From NCBI RefSeq assembly GCF_963675635.1, contig NZ_OY776488.1, forward strand, positions 1,095,740 to 1,159,739: a stretch of 64,000 nucleotides of DNA, in the 5' to 3' direction. The position numbers were made by a program, and so were the translations under genes. This DNA is from an uncultured Pseudodesulfovibrio sp. (lineage in GTDB: Bacteria > Desulfobacterota > Desulfovibrionia > Desulfovibrionales > Desulfovibrionaceae). The notes below the pieces were generated by a model. That model had not been told where the DNA came from, did not search any database, and worked only from the letters and a program-made list of their open reading frames with translations. Positions 47,106 to 55,182 of this stretch are shown piece by piece (within the stretch, counting starts at the first letter, position 1; the number at the start of each line of letters is the position of its first letter).

Positions 47106-47117
47106 TGACTTAGGTCA
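47106..47117. promoter_or_regulatory. Candidate Crp/Fnr-family operator
   Basis: TGAC-TTAG-GTCA, a palindrome lying 50 bases before the Fe-S membrane protein start and 39 bases before the regulator start. It resembles the TTGAC/GTCAA-type half sites described for HcpR-like regulators. The only candidate protein in view is the adjacent Crp/Fnr regulator. Confidence 0.5.
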
Positions 47118-47156
47118 AATTACCGTATCATAAAGAAAAATGGAGCAAATTATTAA

Positions 47157-47831
47157 ATGAATAAACTTGCAGCTGTCAAAGCTATAGCCTTCTTCGAAGG
47201 GCTCCCCGAAGAAAAATTCACCAAACTTGCTGACATTGCCGTTATCAAAAGATTCAAGAAGGGAGAGACCCTCTTCCTTGGAGATGTTCCAGCGAACGGG
47301 TTCTTTGCGCCGATCAAAGGCAGAGTGAAGATTTTTCGAACATCTCCGGCAGGCAAGGAACAAATACTTCATGTTTTCGGCCCGGGTGAAGCCGTAGGAG
47401 AGGTACCGGTCTTTCAGGGAGGCACATTCCCAGCGCACGGTGAGGCTTTGGAAAACCTGGAAACCCTGTTTTTCCCACGCACCGATTTTGAACGTATAAT
47501 TCGGGAAGACCCCGATCTTGCCATGAAGATGATGGCAATGCTTTCCCAACGTCTACGCATTCTGGTCAACAAAATTGACGACCTGAGTCTCAAAGAAACA
47601 CCAGCTCGCGTCGCGTCATACATACTCCTGCTCCGCTCATCACAGGATTCAGCCACATTCAAGCTGGATCTTCCAAAAGGACAGATCGCCCATTATCTCG
47701 GTACAATACAAGAAACCCTGTCCCGCATTTTCAAACGCCTTGCAGAAGACGGCATAATTGAAGTCAACGGCAAGGAAATCACCATTCTCGATGAAGCCGC
47801 CCTTCAGGATATCGCTGACCAAGGGCGGTAA
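47157..47831 (+). CDS. Crp/Fnr family regulator (HcpR-like candidate)
   Basis: A 224-residue regulator with an N-terminal cyclic-nucleotide-type sensor domain (GETLFLGDVPANGFFAPIKGRVKIF near 35) and a C-terminal Crp-type helix-turn-helix (LPKGQIAHYLGTIQETLSRIFKRL near 168-192). It has no cysteine cluster like FNR and may bind heme or another ligand. It is divergent from the Fe-S/siroheme operon, with a palindromic site between them, and probably controls that operon and itself. Calling it HcpR-like is inference from context. Confidence 0.85.
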   Translation: MNKLAAVKAIAFFEGLPEEKFTKLADIAVIKRFKKGETLFLGDVPANGFFAPIKGRVKIFRTSPAGKEQILHVFGPGEAVGEVPVFQGGTFPAHGEALENLETLFFPRTDFERIIREDPDLAMKMMAMLSQRLRILVNKIDDLSLKETPARVASYILLLRSSQDSATFKLDLPKGQIAHYLGTIQETLSRIFKRLAEDGIIEVNGKEITILDEAALQDIADQGR

Positions 47832-47856
47832 GACAGATTCTCAAAACTCCAACCGC

Positions 47857-47888
47857 AAAAAGCCCGCTGTACATAAGTACAGCGGGCT
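47857..47888 (-). terminator. Terminator after rpsT
   Basis: A 12-bp perfect stem (AGCCCGCTGTAC / GTACAGCGGGCT) with an ATAA loop; on the minus strand TTTTTG follows. Confidence 0.85.
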
Positions 47889-47912
47889 ACATTCATAGCA
47901 ACGGGAAAAAAG

Positions 47913-48179
47913 CTATGCAGCGATCTTGTTTACTGCCACCTGAAGGCGAGCAATACGGCGCTGAGCCTGACGCTGATGGATGACCTTCTTACGAGCGGCT
48001 CTATCCAGAATGGACGTAGCGTCCTTCAGGGCCTCCATGGCCTTTGCAACATCCTTTTCCTCAATAGCAACATGAACAGCCTTGACGGTGTTCTTGATAC
48101 GGGTCTTGGAAATGCGGTTGCGGGCGCGACGCTTCAAGCTCTGACGGTGCCTCTTCAAGGCGGACTTGTGATTAGCCAA
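47913..48179 (-). CDS. rpsT: Ribosomal protein S20
   Basis: Small-subunit ribosomal protein binding the 5' domain of 16S rRNA. The 88-residue protein begins MANHKSALKRHRQSLKRRARN and is very basic, as in the family, ending in RRIARLQVAVNKIAA. The start codon is TTG, with AGGAG nine bases upstream, and no alternative ATG fits. E. coli rpsT also uses UUG, where the weak start takes part in autoregulation. Confidence 0.95.
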   Translation of the reverse strand: MANHKSALKRHRQSLKRRARNRISKTRIKNTVKAVHVAIEEKDVAKAMEALKDATSILDRAARKKVIHQRQAQRRIARLQVAVNKIAA

Positions 48180-48252
48180 GGTAATTTCTCCTGATCAATT
48201 TATTATCGTAGTAAAATGCTATTGCTTGGTGTTATTCCCAAAGGGAGAGCCT

Positions 48253-48280
48253 TTTATATGGACTCTTCCCCTGATGTCAA
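48253..48280 (-). promoter_or_regulatory. Promoter of rpsT
   Basis: On the minus strand TTGACA (48280-48275), a 16-base spacer and TATAAA (48258-48253), about 75 bases before the start. A perfect palindrome, TTTCTCATGAGAAA, lies immediately upstream at 48285-48298, at the end of glyS. Confidence 0.7.
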
Positions 48281-48298
48281 GTTTTTTCTCATGAGAAA

Positions 48299-50407
48299 CT
48301 AAACTTGCAATGCGTCAAAATCAGCCAAGCGACTCAAACGGTCAACCAATGCCTTCAACAGATTCAATCGGTTCAAGCGGATATCCGTATCATCACATAT
48401 GACCATAACGTTATCGAAGAAGCCGTCTACAGAAGGACGCAACTCCCCGAGAAGTCCGAACAATCCGCCAAAATCACCACTTTCCCACAGATCGTCGAAA
48501 CGGGGTGCAAGTTCTTCCAGTTTACTCCCGAAGGTCTGTTCATGCTCGCCTTCAAACAGGTCGGCGTCATAAGAGCCAGTCAAAGTCTGCCCCGCCTTGC
48601 CACCCTGCTTGCGGATGATATTCGAGGCTCGTTTGAACGTCAGCACAGCCTGCTCAAAATCGGCTTCCTTGCTGAATTCACTCAACGCCTGCAAACGGGC
48701 TTTCAGAGTACGGATGTCATTGAATCCAGCACCCAACGCCGCGTCAACCACACGAGTTTCAAAACCATGACCTATGAACAGGGCACGCAACCGTTGTCCA
48801 AAGAAGTCCTTAAGCTTGAGCAAAGCTTCCGGCTGCTCAATCTTCCACTTCACCCCAACGTATGCCCCCTGGGCTTCGCGGAGGAGCTCGTCGAGGTCCA
48901 CATCAAGCTCATGTTCCATAATGATGCGGGAAATGCCGAGAGCGCATCTTCTAAGAGCGTAAGGGTCATTGGCGCCGGTAGGCACCTTGCCCAATCCAAA
49001 GCAACCGGCCATGGTATCCACTTTGTCGGCCATGGACACCAGCGCACCGGCTAGGCTTGATGGCACCGGAGTGTCCGGGCCAGCCGGGAGGTACTGCTCA
49101 TAGATACCCTGCGAAACAATGTCTCCCTTTCCGGCACGTTCGGCATAGAGACCGCCCATCTTCCCCTGGAGACTGTCGAACTCGATAACCATTTCAGACA
49201 CGAGATCGGCCTTGGCCAGACGACCAGCCATGGCATATTTTTCAATTTCACCGGGAACGATAGACTTGGATTCGCCAAGCACTTCTGCCAGCTTGCCGCA
49301 CAGAGTTTCGATACGGCGCGCCTTATCACCAACGGAACCAAGAGGACCAAGGAAAACTACGTTTTCCAACTTGTTCAGCCATGTGTCGAATTCGACTTTG
49401 CAATCAGCTTCCCAAAAGAAACGAGCATCTTCCAGTCGGGCCTTGAGGACGCGCTCCCATCCCTTCTTGACCAAAGCCACATCCTTTGGCTCAATGTTCA
49501 AGGTAGTCAGAAAATGCGGCATCAACTTGCCATCCGGACCCTGCACGCCGAAACTTTTCTGGTGCGACTGCATGGAAGTCAGCAGAACCTCACGCGGCAA
49601 TTCAAGATACAGGGCATCAATATCACCGATGAGCGGTTTGGGATACTCAACAAGGTTGGCAACCTCATCAAGCAAACCTTCATGCCAGACAACTTCTCCG
49701 CCAAGCTCTTTGGCCAGTCTGTCGCCTTCTGCAACGATCGTCTTCTTCCGTTCTTCCGGATCAATGACCACCTTGCAGTCATTCTCGATAACAGAAAAAT
49801 ACTCGGTGGTGGAATTCACCACATGCGGACCATGTCCCATGACCCGGTGCCCACGCGTCTCGCGTCCAGAGACCAGGTTTTCCAAAGTAAATTCAACAAC
49901 CTGATCATCAAGCAAAGCCAACAACCACCGCAGAGGACGACCAAAGGTAAAATCGTAATCACCCCAGTGCATCTTCTTGGGAAAGGACAGAGACTCAATG
50001 CCCCTGATACACAGCTCGGGCAGGATATCAACTGTATTACCGCCGCCGACTGTCTTCTTGGCAGCAAGGTATTCACCCTTCCCGGTTTCCATTTTAAAGA
50101 GTGCATCTTCGGATACGCCCTGGGTTTTGGCAAAACCCTGTCCGGCCTTGGTCAAGTTGCCATCCGCATCATAAGCGATGCGGGCAGGAGGACCAGTCAC
50201 GGTCTCCTCCTCCTGATGCTGGGTCAGGGCAATGGATGCGACATGTGCAGTGATACGGCGCGGAGTAGCGTAGCACTTCACGCCCCCGTTCTCCACCATA
50301 GCCTCGTCAAGAGACTTGGTAAAAACGTCTTCCAGCTCCGCAGCCAGCTTGGGTACGAAACGAGCTGGCATTTCCTCTGTTCCGATTTCCAGAATGAATT
50401 CGGCCAT
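48299..50407 (-). CDS. glyS: Glycyl-tRNA synthetase beta subunit
   Basis: tRNA-binding subunit of the alpha2beta2 bacterial GlyRS. The 702-residue protein begins AEFILEIGTEEMPARFVPK, the family start, and has PPARIAYDADGN near 73, FPKKMHWGDYDFTFGRPLRW near 145, an HD-like region near 400-450 and a C-terminal DALR-type anticodon-binding domain. It is 42 bases after glyQ in the same operon. Confidence 0.96.
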   Translation of the reverse strand: MAEFILEIGTEEMPARFVPKLAAELEDVFTKSLDEAMVENGGVKCYATPRRITAHVASIALTQHQEEETVTGPPARIAYDADGNLTKAGQGFAKTQGVSEDALFKMETGKGEYLAAKKTVGGGNTVDILPELCIRGIESLSFPKKMHWGDYDFTFGRPLRWLLALLDDQVVEFTLENLVSGRETRGHRVMGHGPHVVNSTTEYFSVIENDCKVVIDPEERKKTIVAEGDRLAKELGGEVVWHEGLLDEVANLVEYPKPLIGDIDALYLELPREVLLTSMQSHQKSFGVQGPDGKLMPHFLTTLNIEPKDVALVKKGWERVLKARLEDARFFWEADCKVEFDTWLNKLENVVFLGPLGSVGDKARRIETLCGKLAEVLGESKSIVPGEIEKYAMAGRLAKADLVSEMVIEFDSLQGKMGGLYAERAGKGDIVSQGIYEQYLPAGPDTPVPSSLAGALVSMADKVDTMAGCFGLGKVPTGANDPYALRRCALGISRIIMEHELDVDLDELLREAQGAYVGVKWKIEQPEALLKLKDFFGQRLRALFIGHGFETRVVDAALGAGFNDIRTLKARLQALSEFSKEADFEQAVLTFKRASNIIRKQGGKAGQTLTGSYDADLFEGEHEQTFGSKLEELAPRFDDLWESGDFGGLFGLLGELRPSVDGFFDNVMVICDDTDIRLNRLNLLKALVDRLSRLADFDALQV

Positions 50408-50449
50408 TGTATTTCTCTTTATTCTCTATATTCGTGTCTGTTGCGTCGA

Positions 50450-51319
50450 CTACTTTTTCAGCATGGGATAGCCCATCTCTTCCCGCTGGTCCGCATAAAG
50501 TCTGGCGATCTTTGAAGCCAGATTGCGCACACGGCCTATGTAGGAGGCACGCTCCGTAATGGAAATGGCGCTTCGAGCATCCAGCATATTGAACGAGTGA
50601 GAGCATTTGAGGCAGCAGTCATAGGCAGGCCAAGGCAACCCCTCTTCGCACAGCATGAGACATTCCGCTTCGAACTTATTGAATAGATCAAACAGCATAT
50701 CTGCATTTGACAATTCAAAGTTGTACTTGGACATCTCCACTTCATTCTGGTGAAAGATATGTCCATATGTAATCTCATCATTCCACATGAGATCATACAC
50801 GGATTCCTTCTCCTGCAAATACATGGAAAGCCGCTCAAGACCGTACGTAATTTCTACAGACACAGGTTTGAGGTCAATACCGCCGACCTGCTGAAAATAG
50901 GTAAACTGTGTCACTTCCATACCATTGAGCCAGACCTCCCAGCCCAAGCCCCATGCGCCGAGAGTTGGGGACTCCCAATCATCCTCAACAAAACGAATGT
51001 CGTGGGCGGCTGCGTCAATACCGATGGCAGCAAGGCTCTCCAGATACAACTCCTGAATATTATCAGGAGAAGGCTTCAGGACAACCTGGAACTGATAATA
51101 ATGCTGTAGCCGATTGGGGTTTTCACCATACCGACCATCGGTAGGACGACGGGAAGGTTCGACATACGCTGTTTTCCACGGCTCGGGACCGATGACACGG
51201 AAAAATGTGGAGGGGTTGAACGTCCCGGCTCCGCATTCAATGTCCATGGGCTGGACAACGGCACAGCCATAGTCTGCCCAAAAATTCTGCAATTTCAGTA
51301 TAACATCCTGAAAATTCAT
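50450..51319 (-). CDS. glyQ: Glycyl-tRNA synthetase alpha subunit
   Basis: Catalytic class II subunit activating glycine. The 289-residue protein has [20 protein letters not shown] at the start, [19 protein letters not shown] near 27, [26 protein letters not shown] near 54 and [25 protein letters not shown] near 121. It lies 13 bases after recO. Confidence 0.96.
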   Translation of the reverse strand: MNFQDVILKLQNFWADYGCAVVQPMDIECGAGTFNPSTFFRVIGPEPWKTAYVEPSRRPTDGRYGENPNRLQHYYQFQVVLKPSPDNIQELYLESLAAIGIDAAAHDIRFVEDDWESPTLGAWGLGWEVWLNGMEVTQFTYFQQVGGIDLKPVSVEITYGLERLSMYLQEKESVYDLMWNDEITYGHIFHQNEVEMSKYNFELSNADMLFDLFNKFEAECLMLCEEGLPWPAYDCCLKCSHSFNMLDARSAISITERASYIGRVRNLASKIARLYADQREEMGYPMLKK

Positions 51320-51332
51320 TGCTTACTCCAAC

Positions 51333-52091
51333 TCATACCTTTTTATACATGCCATTATCCCAGGACAGGCCCAGGTGATACGCAACGAAAAGCTCGATCA
51401 ATTGCCCTGCTTGCCGTCGGACTTCGCTGTCCATGGACACAGTCAGCCAATCCGAAGGACGACTATGCTGAATCCAGTCAAGGGCGCGAAGTACCCCGGT
51501 GGAAACTGGCCGAGCAAGTCCCTCTAACGGTTTCCCGTCTGAAAGACAAGTCCGACAGACCACTTGTCCCCCCTCAATACCGAATTGGCAACCGTCTCTG
51601 GAAACCATTGATTGCCCACAGGCTCCACAGGAAAGAAAGTCCGGATCATATCCCATTTCAAAAGCGATTTTCGCCCGAAACAGCCATGGAGTGAAGTCAC
51701 TGCTTCCGCCACCCTTTTCCAACATGTGCAATGTTTCCAGCAAAAGCTCATACACAGGACGAGCGTCCGATGGATCAATCTCCACAGCTTCGATAAATTT
51801 GATACAATTGACGGCGAGACCAGTTCTGGAGGGATCTTTACGAATAAAAGGAAAATTGTGGAGGAGCGACCCCTCTTCAAGGACCGTATATGTCCCGGTC
51901 TTGTTGCTCCCGATAGTGAACAGAACGTGGCTTAAGGCGTCAAGACAGCCAACAAACCTGCGGCGGCTGCGGGAGCCACCAAAAGCAAAGGCGTTAAAAA
52001 CGCCTCGTGCGGGCGAGAGGAGCTTGACCCAACAATCCGCCTCGCGAAAACGCCCCACCTTAAGAACAAGAGCTTTTTCAGTGGAGCTCAT
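51333..52091 (-). CDS. recO: DNA repair protein RecO
   Basis: Mediator of the RecFOR pathway that loads RecA onto SSB-coated DNA. The 252-residue protein has an N-terminal OB fold (ALVLKVGRFREADCWVKLLSP, SRSRRRFVGCLD), a helical middle and a C-terminal four-cysteine zinc motif (CGACG near 158 and VVCRTC near 180). It sits between rodZ and glyQ, near the repair factor mfd. Confidence 0.9.
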   Translation of the reverse strand: MSSTEKALVLKVGRFREADCWVKLLSPARGVFNAFAFGGSRSRRRFVGCLDALSHVLFTIGSNKTGTYTVLEEGSLLHNFPFIRKDPSRTGLAVNCIKFIEAVEIDPSDARPVYELLLETLHMLEKGGGSSDFTPWLFRAKIAFEMGYDPDFLSCGACGQSMVSRDGCQFGIEGGQVVCRTCLSDGKPLEGLARPVSTGVLRALDWIQHSRPSDWLTVSMDSEVRRQAGQLIELFVAYHLGLSWDNGMYKKV

Positions 52092-52113
52092 GGAATATTC
52101 CTAGTGCCGAGGG

Positions 52114-53085
52114 CTATTCCATGCCAACGAATAATGTTTGAATATTGCTCTTGTTTTTATCGAGAGCGTACGGCTGGCCGTTATAAGTCACTGTTACACC
52201 AGCCACATTTCCAATCCTGATTCTTCGAGGATAATTGAACATCAAACGAAGGGGTTCCCCTTTTTTCAGAACGAAATCATGAGCCATTTTCGATTCGTCC
52301 CCCTTCCAGACGCCAATCCAGCAGCCCTTATCCGTTGTTGCAGTGATTATCATCACATGGGCGTACTGCGTTTGTCCCGGAGCCGCTTCCTGTGTAGCAA
52401 CGATTTCCTTTTCCCCAGCAACAGGCTGGGGAACAACAGGTTGAGCCGCAACAGTCTTTTCTGCTTCCGGCACTGTAGATACAGGTTCAGGCTTTCCCTC
52501 TTCAGGCATTGCGGCATCTTCCGCCGGGACCACAGCCTCTTCGACAGACACGCTATCTTCAACAGGCTGGACGGTTTCCCCCTCCTCATCCGTCAATTCC
52601 TTAACGACAGGAGTCTCCGGTGTCTCGACAGATTCAACTGTTTCACTCGTTTGAACAGAGACAGATGCCGTATCCCCCTTGTTCAAATACATGACAAAAG
52701 CGATAATTAAACAACTCAACACAACAACAATAAGGATGGAGGGCCAAACAGAACGTTTCTTTACAGCTGGAGATTCCGCATCATGAAATGCTTTTCCCGC
52801 CAATGGTGACACTTCATAAGCAATTTCTTCAGCAGTCTGCTCTTCAAGCTGATATTCCCTATCAACCACCATGGCCAATTCATCTGCATCAAGATCAAGC
52901 AGCCGTGCATAACTCTTGACGAATCCCTTGGTATACACGGGGTGCGGCATAGAGGAACTGTCACCCTTTTCGAGAGCAACCAAATTGATCCGACTGATCT
53001 TTGTGGCCTCCATGACCGCTTCTATCGTCATACCCTTGGCTTCGCGCCTTTCTTGCAGCACTTGTCCGAGTTCCTGAAAATTCAT
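52114..53085 (-). CDS. rodZ: RodZ-like cytoskeletal membrane protein
   Basis: Links MreB to the cell-wall elongation machinery. The 323-residue protein has an N-terminal Xre-type helix-turn-helix (LGQVLQERREAKGMTIEAV, TKISRINLVALEKGD), one membrane segment near 112-134 (SILIVVVLSCLIIAFVMYL), a long Pro/Glu/Val-rich periplasmic linker and a C-terminal DUF4115-type beta domain. Its start overlaps the surA stop by four bases. Confidence 0.9.
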   Translation of the reverse strand: MNFQELGQVLQERREAKGMTIEAVMEATKISRINLVALEKGDSSSMPHPVYTKGFVKSYARLLDLDADELAMVVDREYQLEEQTAEEIAYEVSPLAGKAFHDAESPAVKKRSVWPSILIVVVLSCLIIAFVMYLNKGDTASVSVQTSETVESVETPETPVVKELTDEEGETVQPVEDSVSVEEAVVPAEDAAMPEEGKPEPVSTVPEAEKTVAAQPVVPQPVAGEKEIVATQEAAPGQTQYAHVMIITATTDKGCWIGVWKGDESKMAHDFVLKKGEPLRLMFNYPRRIRIGNVAGVTVTYNGQPYALDKNKSNIQTLFVGME

Positions 53086-54053
53086 TGAGACACTCCATTA
53101 TCGAGCTTGTTTGAATCATCCATATAGACAATGACCGAGCTCTGTTTCAGTTTATCGAAATACTCGGTAAAAATGATATCCCGTTTTTTCTGCATCAGTT
53201 CTTGATAAATACCATCTCGCACTTCATCAAGCGGCACCAGACGATCTTCCGAGATCTTTACAGGTGAAAGAAGTGCTTCCTTCCCTTGAATAGTCAAAGG
53301 GTCACTAACTTCACCTGGCTTGAGGCCTCTCAATGCGGCTTTCCAGTCTTCAGCCAGGTCAGCATACCCGACCTCACCGATGGAACCGCCAGAATCAGCC
53401 CCGGGGCCGACACTGTATTTTGCCACGGCCTCTGAGAACGTCAATTCCCCATCACCAATACGCTCTTTCACTTCAACCGCTGAGATATCAGACGGCAAAA
53501 GGAGAATGGACAATTCAACCATTCTGTCGAGTGTATAATCATCCTTTCTGGCAGCGTACTCTTCTTCGATTTCAGTATCAGTGACGAGTACCTTTTTATT
53601 GACCATATAGCCAATAAGCTCCTGCTTTTCGAACAGTTTTTTCAATTTTACCCGAAACTCATCAACCGTCAATCCATCTTTGGCAACCAGAGCTTCAAAC
53701 CCTGCGTCATCCAATTCCTGATCATCCTTGACCCGTTTGATTTCGTTATCAATATCTTCATCAGTCACATTGATTCCGTACCGGGCGACCTCCTGATCAA
53801 TAAGCACCTGATTAATCAAGTTATTCAAAGCCTGCTTACGAACATTGGCAAGCTGCTTCTTTTCACTGGCACTCAACTGCCGCCCTTTGATTTTTTCCAG
53901 AATCGGACTCATTTCCTCATCAAGGTCATATTCTGTAATGATATTATCGTTAATTTTTACCAAGATACGGTTGATAACCGTCTCGGCAGCCCATACCTGG
54001 GCCGTAGATATCATAAGCATGGCTCCAATGAGCAAAGAGAAAAATTTGACCAC
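53082..54053 (-). CDS. surA: SurA-like periplasmic peptidylprolyl isomerase
   Basis: Chaperone for outer-membrane proteins. The 323-residue protein has a cleavable signal peptide (VKFFSLLIGAMLMISTAQVWAAE), an N-terminal SurA helical domain (INDNIITEYDLDEEMS, EKKQLANVRKQALNNLINQVLIDQEV) and one parvulin PPIase domain near 185-285 (YSVGPGADSGGSIGEVGYADL). Only one parvulin domain is seen against two in E. coli SurA. The start is the GTG at 54053 with AAGGAG eight bases upstream. Confidence 0.88.
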   Translation of the reverse strand: MVKFFSLLIGAMLMISTAQVWAAETVINRILVKINDNIITEYDLDEEMSPILEKIKGRQLSASEKKQLANVRKQALNNLINQVLIDQEVARYGINVTDEDIDNEIKRVKDDQELDDAGFEALVAKDGLTVDEFRVKLKKLFEKQELIGYMVNKKVLVTDTEIEEEYAARKDDYTLDRMVELSILLLPSDISAVEVKERIGDGELTFSEAVAKYSVGPGADSGGSIGEVGYADLAEDWKAALRGLKPGEVSDPLTIQGKEALLSPVKISEDRLVPLDEVRDGIYQELMQKKRDIIFTEYFDKLKQSSVIVYMDDSNKLDNGVSQ

Positions 54054-54154
54054 GCAATCACTCCTTAATAAAGTGGAACACTCATTGAGTTCCACCGATA
54101 TTTTGACAAATTCTAGTCACTTTGGACAGACTATGCAACGAACAGGCCGCAGAT

Positions 54155-55174
54155 TCAATTTTTCGTAGCATCCTCTGGAGCTACTTCATTGTCTGATTCT
54201 TCGGTATTTTCCTGAATTACCGGCATCTCCGGCTCAATAGTTTCTGCTTCGTTCTTTTCTACAGCTTCAGCAAGAAGATGTTCACTGACCGTGATCTTCG
54301 CTGTTTTCAGCTTGTCCGAAAGCCACAAATCAAAGGCGTCACGCAATTTGCTTTCAAGCAGAGCTTCTTCAACAAGAGGATAGGCTTGTGCGGGTGCCAA
54401 GACCTTGGCTTCGCTTCGTTCCAAGAGTACCAACGCTTCAAAGCCGAGTCGATCTGTCAAAACATCGCTTGACTGGCCGGGCTTCAACCCTTCCAGCGCA
54501 CTGCGCCATGCAGCGGAAAGCCTTCCTTCGCGAACAACGACCTCCCGGGTCTCGACCTCTCCGAAAGCTGTTGCCAAATCCATTTGATTCTGATCCTGAC
54601 TGAATTTCTCAACAGCTCTGACAACGAGCTCACGGCTTGGTCCACGCACCACGAGTATACGCATGCTTTCCGGTAGATAAAAATCAGAAATGTGCTCCCG
54701 GTAGTAGGCTTCAGCCTCTTTGTAATCAATCTTAATCTGTGCCCTGAGCACATGCTGGAATAGTTTTTTTTGCGCCAGATAATACTTCAACTGTCGCCGC
54801 CAGGATTTCAAGTCGATATACTCTTCGACGAGTACTTGCTCAAACGCACCTTCAGGATAATCGGCCCGGACCTCTTCTTCAGCCTTTTGCACTTCTTCAT
54901 CAGTCACGGCTAGATCTCGGTGGATCAAATCCTGAACGACCAACTCCTGCACAATCAAATCAGCCAAAATGTCTCCATATTCAATGCGGAGTTTTTCCAC
55001 ACTTGGCACATACGTTCCGACGGAATCTGCCTGAAATTGATCATGCTGAAATTCCAGCTGGGTCAAATAGATGGGCGCCTCGTTGACCCTGGCAACAATA
55101 CCGATATCATCGGAATCACCAGAACAACCCGCAAATAACAAAACAACCAATAAAAAAGCGATTTTACGACACAT
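54155..55174 (-). CDS. SurA/PrsA-like PPIase lipoprotein
   Basis: A 339-residue protein with a lipoprotein signal (LLVVLLFAGCSG, lipid Cys near 17) and an N-terminal SurA-type domain (VNEAPIYLTQLEFQHDQF, EYGDILADLIVQELVVQDLI). A divergent parvulin-type domain spans ~165-270 (ALEGLKPGQSSDVLTDRLGFEALVLL), and the tail is acidic. It is a likely paralog of the surA product next door, anchored in the membrane. It lies nine bases upstream of mfd's end. Confidence 0.82.
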   Translation of the reverse strand: MCRKIAFLLVVLLFAGCSGDSDDIGIVARVNEAPIYLTQLEFQHDQFQADSVGTYVPSVEKLRIEYGDILADLIVQELVVQDLIHRDLAVTDEEVQKAEEEVRADYPEGAFEQVLVEEYIDLKSWRRQLKYYLAQKKLFQHVLRAQIKIDYKEAEAYYREHISDFYLPESMRILVVRGPSRELVVRAVEKFSQDQNQMDLATAFGEVETREVVVREGRLSAAWRSALEGLKPGQSSDVLTDRLGFEALVLLERSEAKVLAPAQAYPLVEEALLESKLRDAFDLWLSDKLKTAKITVSEHLLAEAVEKNEAETIEPEMPVIQENTEESDNEVAPEDATKN

Positions 55175-55182
55175 ATTGACTC

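Noticed and set aside
49514..50515. Long plus-strand open frame (333 codons)
   Set aside because: It is antisense to glyS, whose full-length protein is certain. No recognisable domain or ribosome site.
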